From CAKVLS01 sp045534265 (GTDB taxonomy: Bacteria > Bacillota > Clostridia > Christensenellales > UBA1242): a stretch of 64,000 nucleotides of DNA. Below the pieces are notes generated by a model. That model did no database searches. It was not told the DNA's origin and was given only the letters and a program-made list of their open reading frames with translations. This document shows positions 17,961 through 26,035 of the stretch, in pieces. The translations under genes were made by a program, and so were the position numbers. The stretch lies in the NCBI GenBank assembly GCA_045534265.1, contig JAZSJH010000006.1, positions 124,001 through 188,000 of the forward strand, in the 5' to 3' direction. Position 1 is the first letter of the stretch. Each line of letters opens with the position of its first letter.

Positions 17961-19142
17961 ATGAGAAGAATTTATTTGGATAATGCTGCAACAACATTTG
18001 TATCTAACGAAGTTTTGACAGAGATGTTGCCAGCATTTAACACAACTTACGGAAATGCAGCTAGCCTTCATAGCTTTGGTAGAGAAGCAAATAGTATGGT
18101 AGACAAAGCAAGAGATAGAGTGGCTCACGCTATCGGCGCAAATAGCAACGAAATTTACTTTACTAGTGGTGGTACAGAAGCAAACAACTGGGCGATTATG
18201 GGACTTGCTATGGCTAACAAATCAAAAGGTAACCATATCATTACTTCAAAAATAGAACACCATTCTGTTCTTGATACTTGCAAAAAATTAGAAACTATGG
18301 GATTTAGAGTTTCATATCTTCCTGTTGACCAAAATGGCCTTGTTAGTATCGCAGACCTTTTGCACGAAATTGATGATAAGACAATACTTGTTAGTATAAT
18401 GACTGCAAACAACGAAATTGGAACTATTCAAAATATTCAAACAATCGCAAAGATTGCTCACGAAAAGAACGCTATTTTCCATACAGACGCTGTTCAAGCA
18501 GTAGGAGCAATTACACTAGATGTTAAGGCTTTGGATATTGATGCTATGAGTATGTCTGCTCACAAAATATACGGACCAAAAGGTGTTGGTGGACTTTATG
18601 TTAAAAAAGGCATCAAAATCAACAACTTTATGAATGGTGGAAACCAAGAAAGAGGTAAACGTGGTGGCACTCACAACGTTCCTGGAATTGTAGGTTTTGG
18701 TAAAGCTATTGAAATTGCAGTAAGAGACCTTTCTATCAACAACAAAAAGTTAAAGATGATGAGAGAGTACTTTACAACCAATATTGTAAAACAAATAGAA
18801 GATGTAAAAGTAAACGGTCACGCTGTTCAAAAACTTCCTGGGCTTGTTAATATTTCATTTAATTATATCGAAGGCGAATCACTACTTCTTCTTTTGGATA
18901 TTGACGGAATCGCAGTATCAACAGGCTCTGCTTGTTCATCAGGCAGCCTAGAGCCTTCACACGTATTAAAAGCAATTGGACTTAGCCCAGAAGTAGCACA
19001 AGGCTCACTGAGATTTGCTTTCTGTAAATCAACATCTAGAGAAGAGGTTGATTATGTAATCGCTTCTTTGGTAAAAAATGTAAAGAAACTAAGACAAATG
19101 TCACCACTTAGCAAAAAATCACCTAAAGGAGGAATCAAGTAA
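17961..19142 (+). CDS. nifS: Cysteine desulfurase (NifS/IscS type)
   Basis: PLP enzyme moving sulfur from cysteine to Fe-S cluster or thiouridine assembly. 393 residues from ATG 17961 (GGGAG just upstream; a GTG at 17931 lies within the downstream inverted repeat). Start MRRIYLDNAATT, EIYFTSGGTEANN, HTDAVQAVG, the PLP lysine in SMSAHKIYGPKG, and the catalytic cysteine in GSACSSGS. It is directly coupled to nifU (TAATG overlap), forming a two-gene ISC module. Confidence 0.95.
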   Translation: MRRIYLDNAATTFVSNEVLTEMLPAFNTTYGNAASLHSFGREANSMVDKARDRVAHAIGANSNEIYFTSGGTEANNWAIMGLAMANKSKGNHIITSKIEHHSVLDTCKKLETMGFRVSYLPVDQNGLVSIADLLHEIDDKTILVSIMTANNEIGTIQNIQTIAKIAHEKNAIFHTDAVQAVGAITLDVKALDIDAMSMSAHKIYGPKGVGGLYVKKGIKINNFMNGGNQERGKRGGTHNVPGIVGFGKAIEIAVRDLSINNKKLKMMREYFTTNIVKQIEDVKVNGHAVQKLPGLVNISFNYIEGESLLLLLDIDGIAVSTGSACSSGSLEPSHVLKAIGLSPEVAQGSLRFAFCKSTSREEVDYVIASLVKNVKKLRQMSPLSKKSPKGGIK

Positions 19143-19546
19143 TGTATACAGAAAAAGTAATGAAAAGATTTCAACATCCAAAAAATATGGGTGAGATAAG
19201 AGGAGCTAGCGGTGTTGGAACTGTTGGCAACACTTCTTGCGGTGATGTAATGAAAATATACCTTAGAGTTGACGAAGATGAAATGATAACTGACGCTAAG
19301 GTAAAAACTTTTGGTTGTGCGGCAGCTATTGCTTCTAGTGATGTTGCTGTTGACCTTATCAAAGGCAAAAGCATTGATGATGCGTTAAAAGTAACAAACC
19401 AAGATGTTTTAGATGTTTTGGGTGATATGCCAACTCACAAAATTCATTGTTCAGTTTTGGCTCAAGAAGCCATTGCAGAAGCAGTAAAAGACTATCGCAA
19501 AAAACAACTTAGAAAACAGGCTAAACTAAACAAAGAAAACCAATAA
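19142..19546 (+). CDS. nifU: Fe-S cluster scaffold NifU/IscU-like protein
   Basis: 134-residue scaffold on which 2Fe-2S clusters are assembled with sulfur from the adjacent desulfurase. The three cluster cysteines are visible: GNTSCGD, TFGCAAA and KIHCSVL; the Asp after the first Cys is conserved. The N-terminus VMKRFQHPKNMGEI is typical of the Clostridia group. A basic tail (about 117-134) is extra. mnmA, a frequent third gene, is not here. Confidence 0.95.
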   Translation: MYTEKVMKRFQHPKNMGEIRGASGVGTVGNTSCGDVMKIYLRVDEDEMITDAKVKTFGCAAAIASSDVAVDLIKGKSIDDALKVTNQDVLDVLGDMPTHKIHCSVLAQEAIAEAVKDYRKKQLRKQAKLNKENQ

Positions 19547-19563
19547 TTACCAAAATAAATAAT

Positions 19564-19604
19564 CTCCTATCTACACAAAATAATCATAGATAGGAGGTTT
19601 TTTT
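19564..19604 (+). terminator. Terminator-like hairpin overlapping the ribosome site of the next small gene
   Basis: CTCCTATCTA (19564-19573) and TAGATAGGAG (19587-19596) form a 10-bp perfect stem, followed by a T-rich run up to the ATG at 19605. The 3' arm contains most of the GGAGG (19593-19597) of the next gene, so hairpin formation would both terminate transcription and hide the Shine-Dalgarno. Confidence 0.75.
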
Positions 19605-19745
19605 ATGAAAAGTGGAATGATTATAGGTCTACTTGCCGGAACTTGTATTGGTTTGATTACTGCTACTATGTCAAAAGACGCAAGAGTTGCGGTAAACAAA
19701 GGAACTCAAATGGCAAAAGAAAAAATGCAACAATTAACAAAATAG
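19605..19745 (+). CDS. Small membrane protein, YtxH-like (46 aa)
   Basis: A 46-residue protein too short for most gene finders: an N-terminal glycine-rich hydrophobic segment (IIGLLAGTCIGLITATM, residues 6-22) followed by a basic, amphipathic tail. GGAGG with a 7-base spacing precedes ATG 19605. The layout resembles YtxH-domain/gly-zipper small proteins, but I cannot assign function. It lies between nifU and ruvX, behind a terminator-like hairpin that contains its ribosome binding site. Confidence 0.75.
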   Translation: MKSGMIIGLLAGTCIGLITATMSKDARVAVNKGTQMAKEKMQQLTK

Positions 19746-19788
19746 TTCTAAATATTTGGGTTTGATTCCTTTTATTTACAAAAAAGTG

Positions 19789-19817
19789 TTGGAAATTTTC
19801 TTAATATATGCTAAAAT
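19789..19817 (+). promoter_or_regulatory. ruvX promoter
   Basis: TTGGAA (19789-19794), 17-base spacer, TAAAAT (19812-19817). Confidence 0.55.
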
Positions 19818-19836
19818 ATACTCGTAGGTGAAATAT

Positions 19837-20250
19837 ATGCGAAAGATGTGTCTTGACTATGGAGATGTAAGAATAGGTATAGCATTAAGCGATATGCTAG
19901 GTATTATCGCTAGTGGACTAGAGACTTATACTCGTAAAGACGAAGATACAGATATTGAGCACATATTGAAACTTATTCAAGATAATAGTGTAGATACTGT
20001 TGTTATTGGTCTTCCTATAAATATGGACGGAACCAGCGGCGAAAGGGCAGAAGTTACAAAAGCCTTTGGCTCAAAACTTGCCGAAAAAACCACTGCAAAG
20101 GTCGTTTATTTGGACGAAAGGCTATCTAGTGTGTCTGCAGAAAAATTACTTATTCAAGCAGATGTAAGAAGAGATAAACGCAAACAAGTAATAGATAAAC
20201 TTGCTGCAACTATCATATTACAAAATTATCTTGATATTTATTCAAAATAA
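19837..20250 (+). CDS. ruvX: RuvX/YqgF family RNase H-like nuclease
   Basis: 137 residues from ATG 19837 (TAGGTG upstream; a GTG at 19828 is inside that site). The RNase H-like fold is shown by CLDYGDVRIGIALSD (catalytic Asp), VVIGLPINMDGTSGER and VYLDERLSS, with a late Asp in VIDKLAATIIL. Members process 16S rRNA ends (YqgF) or act as Holliday junction resolvase candidates. The following DUF1292 gene is its regular partner in Firmicutes. Confidence 0.94.
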   Translation: MRKMCLDYGDVRIGIALSDMLGIIASGLETYTRKDEDTDIEHILKLIQDNSVDTVVIGLPINMDGTSGERAEVTKAFGSKLAEKTTAKVVYLDERLSSVSAEKLLIQADVRRDKRKQVIDKLAATIILQNYLDIYSK

Positions 20251-20264
20251 GGAGAAATTTTATT

Positions 20265-20606
20265 ATGGCAGAAGAAGTAAAAAATCCAATCGATTGTTTG
20301 TATGATGAAGACAACAATGATGCGATTATTCTTTTTAACGAAAAAGGTGAAGAAATAGCTTTTGAGCAAATCGCTCTTATCCCACAAAAGGAAAAAACAT
20401 ATGCTATTTTGAAACCAATTCAACCTATGGAAGGCGTAGGCGAAGATGAAGGTTTGGTATTTTCTATCGAAACTTCTAAAGAAGATGGTCAAGAATACCT
20501 AGTATTGGTTACTGACGAAGGCGTTATTGATGATGTTTTCAAAGTATATGACGAACTTGTAGCTGAAGAAGAAGGCGAAGAAGCTTCTGACGGTGATGCT
20601 GAATAA
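20265..20606 (+). CDS. DUF1292 (YrzB-like) acidic protein
   Basis: 113-residue, strongly acidic protein of the DUF1292 family, which follows ruvX in many Firmicutes and has no known function. The conserved run GEEIAFEQIALIPQKEKTYA and the VFDVYDEL-like segment KVYDELVAEE are recognisable; the C-terminus is a string of Glu/Asp. AAGGAG precedes ATG 20265. It is closed by a terminator. Confidence 0.9.
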   Translation: MAEEVKNPIDCLYDEDNNDAIILFNEKGEEIAFEQIALIPQKEKTYAILKPIQPMEGVGEDEGLVFSIETSKEDGQEYLVLVTDEGVIDDVFKVYDELVAEEEGEEASDGDAE

Positions 20607-20624
20607 TAAATTGCATAAATAAAG

Positions 20625-20654
20625 TAAGGGGCAGTATTGCTCCTTATTTTTTTT
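20625..20654 (+). terminator. Intrinsic terminator after the DUF1292 gene
   Basis: TAAGGGGCA (20625-20633) pairs with TGCTCCTTA (20638-20646), four-base loop, then T run. Confidence 0.85.
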
Positions 20655-20723
20655 GTTTTGACAAATTGTGGCGTTGTTGTATTTTTTATATTAAAGGATA
20701 ATTAATACAAATAAAGAAACTGA

Positions 20724-20825
20724 TTGATTTTTTATTTGAGATTTGTTATAATATATCTATCGAAAGCAAAATTTATTTTCTTTTTCCCATAAGGTATATA
20801 GTTACTTATGGGAATTCTTTTTTTT
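20724..20825 (+). ncRNA. Possible short RNA or attenuated leader upstream of rpsB
   Basis: A promoter (TTGATT 20724-20729, 17-base spacer, TATAAT 20747-20752) is followed after about 27 bases by an intrinsic terminator: CCCATAAG (20786-20793), 11-base loop, CTTATGGG (20805-20812), then a run of T to about 20824. The predicted transcript is roughly 60-65 nt (from about 20759) with no open reading frame. It could be a small RNA or an attenuator for the downstream rpsB operon. Family not recognised. Confidence 0.45.
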
Positions 20826-20857
20826 GTAAAAAACTTTATATTTTTTCAAAATAATGC

Positions 20858-20886
20858 TTGATTTTTGGTATATATTATAGTATACT
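20858..20886 (+). promoter_or_regulatory. rpsB-tsf promoter
   Basis: TTGATT (20858-20863), 17-base spacer, TATACT (20881-20886). Confidence 0.75.
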
Positions 20887-20892
20887 ATCAAG

Positions 20893-20992
20893 GTCGTAAA
20901 TTACACACTGGTTATTTATCTAACCGCTTGTTGGCTAAACAAAGTTTAGTTTTTGGTTAGAGGTATGTAACTAGGAGGACTAAACAAGGAGG
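20893..20992 (+). promoter_or_regulatory. Structured rpsB leader, candidate S2 autoregulatory RNA
   Basis: About 108 nt of leader with three nested stems: TTACA (20901-20905)/TGTAA (20966-20970), CTAACC (20920-20925)/GGTTAG (20955-20960) and CTAAAC (20935-20940)/GTTTAG (20944-20949). Two competing pairings exist: GGTTA (20910-20914) with TAACC, and GTTTAGT (20944-20950) with ACTAAAC (20979-20985), which sits directly before the AAGGAGG Shine-Dalgarno. This looks like a translation switch. Confidence 0.5.
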
Positions 20993-21000
20993 AAAAAATA

Positions 21001-21771
21001 ATGTCTGTAATTTCTATGAAACAACTTCTAGAAGCTGGCGTTCATTTTGGTCATCAAGCTAAAAAATGGAACCCTAAGATGAAAAAATATATCTTTACAG
21101 TTCGTAACGATATTCATATCATCAACCTAGAAGACACATCAGTTCAAGCTGATAAAGCATATTTCTTTATTAGAGATATGGTTGCCGCTGGCAAAAACGT
21201 ATTGTTCGTTGGAACAAAAAAACAAGCTCAAGAAGCAGTTGAGCAAGATGCTACAAGATGTGGTATGTACTACATCAATAGCAGATGGCTTGGAGGTACT
21301 CTAACTAACTTCAAAACTATTAGATCTAGAATCGAAAGATTGAACAAACTAAATCAAATGGAAAAAGTTGGTGAGTTCGAACTTCTACCTAAGAAAGAAG
21401 TTGCTATCCTAAAAGCTGAAAGAGAAAAACTAGAAAAGAACCTTGGTGGTATCAAAGAAATGACTGAACTTCCAGGCGTTGTATTTGTAGTTGATCCTAA
21501 GAAAGAGCACATTGCTGTTAAAGAAGCTCGTGCACTTCACATCCCTGTTGTTGGTATCGTTGATACAAACTGTGACCCAGATGACGTTGATTACGTTATC
21601 CCAGCAAATGATGATGCTATCAGAAGCGTAAAACTTATCGTTAGCGCTATGGCTGATGCTGTTATCGAAGCTAAAGAAGGTGTACAAGTTAGAGGTATCG
21701 AAGATAACGAAGAAGAAACAGTAAACATGGAAGAAGCTATGGCTGCTGTTGCTGAAACAAGCAAAGAATAA
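21001..21771 (+). CDS. rpsB: 30S ribosomal protein S2
   Basis: 256-residue uS2. Recognised by the start MSVISMKQLLEAGVHFGHQ, WNPKMKKYIF, NSRWLGGTLTNFKTI and the LPGVVFVVDPKKE / GIVDTNCDPDDVDYVIPANDDA segments. An acidic C-terminal tail follows residue 235. Shine-Dalgarno AAGGAGG at 20986-20992. First gene of rpsB-tsf, preceded by a structured leader. Confidence 0.99.
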   Translation: MSVISMKQLLEAGVHFGHQAKKWNPKMKKYIFTVRNDIHIINLEDTSVQADKAYFFIRDMVAAGKNVLFVGTKKQAQEAVEQDATRCGMYYINSRWLGGTLTNFKTIRSRIERLNKLNQMEKVGEFELLPKKEVAILKAEREKLEKNLGGIKEMTELPGVVFVVDPKKEHIAVKEARALHIPVVGIVDTNCDPDDVDYVIPANDDAIRSVKLIVSAMADAVIEAKEGVQVRGIEDNEEETVNMEEAMAAVAETSKE

Positions 21772-21790
21772 TAAAAGGGGAAATTTTAAT

Positions 21791-22441
21791 ATGTTTAATG
21801 CAAATGATATTAAAGAACTAAGAGCTGCTACTGGTGCTGGTATGGTTGATTGCCAAAAAGCACTTAAAGAAAGTGACGGCAATATGGAAAAAGCTATAGC
21901 TTACCTTAGAGAAAAAGGTATCGCTGCTGCCGCTAAAAAATCTTCAAGAATCGCTGCTGAAGGTGTAGTTGGTTCTTATATCCATATGGGTGGAAAAATC
22001 GGCGTTTTGGTAGAAGTTAACTGTGAAACAGACTTCGTTGCTAAATCTGAACAATTCCAAACATTGGTTAGAGACATTGCTATGCAAATCGCTGCTGCAA
22101 AACCAGAATATGTAAGAATTGAAGAAGTTCCTGCAGACGCTGTAGAAAAAGAAAAAGAAATTTTGACAGCTCAATCTCTAAACGAAGGCAAACCTGCTGC
22201 TGTTGTTGAAAAAATGGTTCAAGGAAGAATCAAAAAGTTCTATCAAGACATTTGTCTTATGGAACAAGCTTTTGTTAAAGACCCATCAAAAACTATCACT
22301 GATGTTATGAACGAAGCAATCCTTAAGATTGGCGAAAAACTAACAATCAGAAGATTTGTTAGATACGAAATGGGTGAAGGTCTTCAAAAGAGAGAAGACA
22401 ACTTCGTTGAAGAAGTTATGAAACAAGCTAAAGGTGAATAA
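21791..22441 (+). CDS. tsf: Elongation factor Ts
   Basis: Nucleotide exchange factor for EF-Tu. 216 residues from ATG 21791 (AAAGGGGAAA upstream); an upstream in-frame start would run back into rpsB. UBA-like N-terminal domain IKELRAATGAGMVDCQKAL, the TDFV motif in CETDFVAKSEQF, and a single short core ending in RRFVRYEMGEG, i.e. the compact form rather than the ~290-residue Bacillus form. A terminator follows, so pyrH, the usual next gene, is not co-transcribed here and is not found in the window. Confidence 0.98.
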   Translation: MFNANDIKELRAATGAGMVDCQKALKESDGNMEKAIAYLREKGIAAAAKKSSRIAAEGVVGSYIHMGGKIGVLVEVNCETDFVAKSEQFQTLVRDIAMQIAAAKPEYVRIEEVPADAVEKEKEILTAQSLNEGKPAAVVEKMVQGRIKKFYQDICLMEQAFVKDPSKTITDVMNEAILKIGEKLTIRRFVRYEMGEGLQKREDNFVEEVMKQAKGE

Positions 22442-22450
22442 TCAAAATCA

Positions 22451-22482
22451 AAAGAAGGGTTTGTAAAAACCTTTCTTTTTTT
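22451..22482 (+). terminator. Intrinsic terminator after tsf
   Basis: AAAGAAGGGTTT and AAACCTTTCTTT form a 12-bp stem with one G-T pair and a T-rich tail. Confidence 0.82.
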
Positions 22483-22511
22483 GTAAAAATGATTAAAAAT
22501 TACTTATTTAT

Positions 22512-22540
22512 TTGCCAAATAGTATTATTTTATGTATTAT
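22512..22540 (+). promoter_or_regulatory. frr promoter
   Basis: TTGCCA (22512-22517), 17-base spacer, TATTAT (22535-22540). Confidence 0.6.
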
Positions 22541-22573
22541 ATAAATATATTATATTATTTAAGGTGGTTACTT

Positions 22574-23143
22574 ATGGAACTTGAAAATTATGATGAAATT
22601 ATGCTAGATTTTGAAGAAAAACTAGAAAAGAGAATTGATAGACTAAACTATGAATACTCTATAATAAGAGCAGGTAGAGCAAACCCAAGAATGCTTGATA
22701 AAGTTATGGTTAACTATTACGGAACAATGACTCCGCTTAATCAAACATCAAATATCAGCGTACCAGAGGCAAGAATGATTCTTATCTCTCCATGGGACGC
22801 AAGCCTTGTTAAAGAAATTAACAAAGCTATCTTGGCAAGCGACCTTGGTGTATCTCCTTCTGATGACGGAAAAGTTATTCGTCTTGTTTTTCCTATGCTT
22901 ACTGAAGAAAGAAGAAGAGAACTTGTAAAGAAAGTAAAAGCTGTTTGCGAAGAAGCAAAAATCGGTATTAGAAACGAAAGAAGAGATGTTTTGGAAATCT
23001 TCAAAAAAGCAGAAAAAGACAAACAAATGACTGAAGATGACAGAAAGACAGCAGAAACAGAAGTTCAAAAACTTACTGACAAATACAATCAAACTGCTGA
23101 TGCTATATGCGCTGCTAAAGAAAAAGATATTATGGAGATATAA
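22574..23143 (+). CDS. frr: Ribosome recycling factor
   Basis: Splits the post-termination ribosome with EF-G. 189 residues from ATG 22574 (AAGGTGG upstream). Family motifs: IRAGRANPRMLDKVMVNYYG, NISVPEARMILISPWD, ASDLGVSPSDDGKVIRLVFP, LTEERRRELVKKVK and NERRDVLEIFKKAEKD. Normally pyrH lies directly upstream; here frr has its own promoter and heads frr-uppS-cdsA-rseP. Confidence 0.98.
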   Translation: MELENYDEIMLDFEEKLEKRIDRLNYEYSIIRAGRANPRMLDKVMVNYYGTMTPLNQTSNISVPEARMILISPWDASLVKEINKAILASDLGVSPSDDGKVIRLVFPMLTEERRRELVKKVKAVCEEAKIGIRNERRDVLEIFKKAEKDKQMTEDDRKTAETEVQKLTDKYNQTADAICAAKEKDIMEI

Positions 23144-23160
23144 TTTTAGCAGGTATATAA

Positions 23161-23874
23161 ATGAGTATTTTTAGAAAGAAAAAAATTGATTTTTCTAAAC
23201 TTCCAAAACATGTTGCCTTTATTATGGACGGCAATGGTAGATGGGCAAAGATAAAAGGAAAGGTTCGCACCTATGGACACAAACAAGGTGTAGAGTCTGT
23301 AGAAAAAGTAATCAAGCATGCAAAAAAACTTGGACTTGAGATTATATCTTTTTATGCATTTTCTACCGAAAACTGGAATAGACCTCAAGAAGAAGTCGAT
23401 TATATCTTTGGGCTTTTGAGAGATTATCTAAAAGAGCACAAAAATAGTTTTGAGCAAAATAATATCAAGGTCAAAATTATTGGTGATATAACAAGACTAC
23501 CTAAAGATTTGCAAAAGTCAATCTTGGACGTTGAAAAGCGAACACATGACTGTGATGGGCTACTTGTTAATGTATGTCTAAACTATGGTAGTAGAGTTGA
23601 GATAATAAGAGCTATTAATAACATTATCAAAGATGGTGTCAAAGAAGTTACTGATGAGATCTTTGCTAATTATTTGCAAACAGAAGGTATACCAGACCCA
23701 GACCTTGTGGTAAGAACAAGCGGTGAGTGTAGACTTAGCAACTTTATGCTTTATCAATGCGCTTACTCTGAGTTATATTTCCCAAAGGTTTATTGGCCGG
23801 ACTTTGACGAAAAGGAATTAGAAAAAGCTATTATTGTTTACCAAAGCCGTAATCGTAGATTTGGTAAGATATAA
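23161..23874 (+). CDS. uppS: Isoprenyl transferase (undecaprenyl diphosphate synthase, UppS)
   Basis: Extends farnesyl diphosphate with isopentenyl units to make the C55 carrier for cell-wall synthesis. 237 residues. Catalytic Asp in VAFIMDGNGRWAK, then GHKQGVESVEKV, SFYAFSTENWNRP, the C-terminal NFMLYQCAYSELYF (usual form has W/Q at this site) and ERRFGK-like NRRFGKI. Its presence means the cell uses polyprenyl carriers, so it needs an isoprenoid source, relevant to the absent MEP genes nearby. Confidence 0.96.
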   Translation: MSIFRKKKIDFSKLPKHVAFIMDGNGRWAKIKGKVRTYGHKQGVESVEKVIKHAKKLGLEIISFYAFSTENWNRPQEEVDYIFGLLRDYLKEHKNSFEQNNIKVKIIGDITRLPKDLQKSILDVEKRTHDCDGLLVNVCLNYGSRVEIIRAINNIIKDGVKEVTDEIFANYLQTEGIPDPDLVVRTSGECRLSNFMLYQCAYSELYFPKVYWPDFDEKELEKAIIVYQSRNRRFGKI

Positions 23875-23891
23875 AAGAAGGATTTTTACTT

Positions 23892-24860
23892 ATGAAAGAT
23901 TTGAACGAAAAACAATTATTTAGACAAAAATGTGGTATGGCTGTTGTTCTTGTATTGATACTAGCAGCATTTTTGATGTTGCAACTTGTTAACAGTTACA
24001 CATTTGACGTATTTATCGGTCTTGTTTCAACACTAGCTGCTGTTGAGATAAGTTTACTTTTGACAAAGATGGGTAGACCTAACTATAAGTGGGTTATTAT
24101 TGCTTATCCTATACTTTTGTTTATTACATTTTTTATTATGATGCTACTTGGTCTTGAAGCAACACACCTATTTATCGCAGGAATTGCTATTATGGCATTT
24201 TTATTCCTTGCTTCATTTGTTGTTTCAATCACTCTTTTGAAAAAAGATGTAGAAAATGATGGCTTTAGAGTAACAACAGGTATGAAAGTAAGTCAATTTG
24301 CTTTTTATAAATCAACAAATACTTTGTTTGGACTTTATTATCCAACATTTCTATTTATGTTCTTGTACTTTATAAACCATATCACAACTATCGGTTTTAA
24401 CGTAATTGAACAATCTTATGGCAGTTTGAATATTGGAATTATGGGTATAATACTATCTATTGGTATTGCTTGTCTTTCTGATACTTTTGCAAATGTTTTT
24501 GGTAGAATGATTAAAGGGCCAAAACTTTGTCCAAAAATCAGCCCAAATAAAACCATCTCTGGTTTTTGTTTTGGTCTTTTGGGTGGAGCAATTGCAGGCG
24601 TTGTAACATTCTTTGTATTTAACGCTATATTTGCCGGAGCATTATCTGCAATTGGTTTTTGGAGATTTATGATTGTAGGTTTTGTTGGCAGTGCTGTTGC
24701 AAGCCTTGGGGACCTTATTGAGTCATATATCAAAAGAAGAGCAAACGTAAAAGATGCTTCAAACATCTTACGTTCTCATGGTGGAATTTTGGATAGATTT
24801 GATTCTATCGCACTTAATATCCCTTTTGTATTTATTTGTTTATTATTGATGCTTGTATAG
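23892..24860 (+). CDS. cdsA: Phosphatidate cytidylyltransferase
   Basis: Integral membrane enzyme making CDP-diacylglycerol for phospholipid synthesis. 322 residues with about eight hydrophobic segments starting at residue 16. The CTP transferase signature is near the C-terminus: VASLGDLIESYIKRRANVKD ... LRSHGGILDRFDS, and the SDTFANVFGRMIKGPKLCPK region matches the family. dxr usually sits between cdsA and rseP; here only 20 bases separate them. Confidence 0.95.
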   Translation: MKDLNEKQLFRQKCGMAVVLVLILAAFLMLQLVNSYTFDVFIGLVSTLAAVEISLLLTKMGRPNYKWVIIAYPILLFITFFIMMLLGLEATHLFIAGIAIMAFLFLASFVVSITLLKKDVENDGFRVTTGMKVSQFAFYKSTNTLFGLYYPTFLFMFLYFINHITTIGFNVIEQSYGSLNIGIMGIILSIGIACLSDTFANVFGRMIKGPKLCPKISPNKTISGFCFGLLGGAIAGVVTFFVFNAIFAGALSAIGFWRFMIVGFVGSAVASLGDLIESYIKRRANVKDASNILRSHGGILDRFDSIALNIPFVFICLLLMLV

Positions 24861-24880
24861 TATCTTGGAGGTAGTTTACT

Positions 24881-25984
24881 TTGCAATCTAGATTATTATT
24901 TAGTTTTGCTGGTACTATGTCTACTATTGGCTACATTCTGCTTGCAGTTCTTGTTTTACTTGTGATGGTTATGATACATGAGTTAGGGCATTATACTGCA
25001 GGTAAACTATTAAAGTTTAAGATTAATGAATTTTCCATAGGTTTTGGTAAGGCTATTTTTAGCAAGACTAATAAATCCGGTGAAAAGATTTCTCTTAGAA
25101 TATTCCCACTTGGTGGATATTGTGCTTTTGATGGGGAAGATGAAAACGCAGAAGATTCTCCAACGGCGTTTAACAATCAAAAAGCTTGGAAAAGACTTAT
25201 TGTATTGTTCTGCGGTGCATTTTTTAACTTTGTGTCAGGAATAATATTTTCAGCAATATTTTTGATGTCTTTTGGTTATGTTGATGTTGTAAGGGTTACT
25301 AATATATATGATGCTCCACTAGAAGCTGAGTACATTGCTATAACTGAGCAAGCAACTTATGATTGGCTACAAGTTGGAGATGTCGTTTATAAAGTTAATG
25401 GCGAAAATACTTCTATTATAAAAGATAGATATTTTACTAATATGGTAGAAGCTTTTGGCGAAAACGAAATATTTACTGTTACTGTAAAACGTGATGGAAA
25501 AATGCACGATATAGTAATGTATAGAAGAATGATAACTGTAGAAGGTGAAACTGAAGGTTCGCTTAGAGTAGGAGCTAACTTTGCTTGGCATAAGTTTGGT
25601 TTCTTTGAAGCTATCGGCAGAGCGTTTAAGTTTACATTTGATTGGGCTGTTAAGGTGTTGTATATCTTATGGCAACTAATCACGGGTGGTCTTGCAATAA
25701 CAAATCTCGGTGGACCTGTAACTACTATTAGTACAATAGCAGAAGTAACATCTGCAAACTTTGCGAACTTATTGCTTCTTTTGCCTATTATTTCTGCAAA
25801 CCTTGCTGTGTTTAATTTGCTTCCATTCCCAGCTCTTGATGGCGCAAGAATGTTGTTTGTACTTATAGAAATGATTTTTAGAAAACCAGTCAATAGAAAG
25901 GTCGAAGGACTTATTCATACAGTTGGTTTGTTTATACTACTAGGTTTTGTAGTGGTAGTTGATATATTACATTTTATATTATAA
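24881..25984 (+). CDS. rseP: Site-2 intramembrane metalloprotease RseP
   Basis: M50 zinc protease cleaving membrane regulators and remnant signal peptides. 367 residues. HExxH motif in MIHELGHYTAGKL (first membrane helix), a PDZ domain about residues 130-220, and the second metal motif in NLLPFPALDGARM. I accept TTG 24881 because GGAGG lies nine bases upstream; ATG 24917 would shorten the N-terminus by 12 residues. ispG, proS and polC normally follow; here a terminator and a reduced polC follow. Confidence 0.95.
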   Translation: MQSRLLFSFAGTMSTIGYILLAVLVLLVMVMIHELGHYTAGKLLKFKINEFSIGFGKAIFSKTNKSGEKISLRIFPLGGYCAFDGEDENAEDSPTAFNNQKAWKRLIVLFCGAFFNFVSGIIFSAIFLMSFGYVDVVRVTNIYDAPLEAEYIAITEQATYDWLQVGDVVYKVNGENTSIIKDRYFTNMVEAFGENEIFTVTVKRDGKMHDIVMYRRMITVEGETEGSLRVGANFAWHKFGFFEAIGRAFKFTFDWAVKVLYILWQLITGGLAITNLGGPVTTISTIAEVTSANFANLLLLLPIISANLAVFNLLPFPALDGARMLFVLIEMIFRKPVNRKVEGLIHTVGLFILLGFVVVVDILHFIL

Positions 25985-25991
25985 CTTCTAA

Positions 25992-26021
25992 GCCCCTACA
26001 TTTGTTAGGGGCAATATTTTT
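25992..26021 (+). terminator. Intrinsic terminator after rseP
   Basis: GCCCCTA (25992-25998) pairs with TAGGGGC (26006-26012), then AATATTTTTA. Confidence 0.72.
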
Positions 26022-26035
26022 ATAAAGGATAGAGT

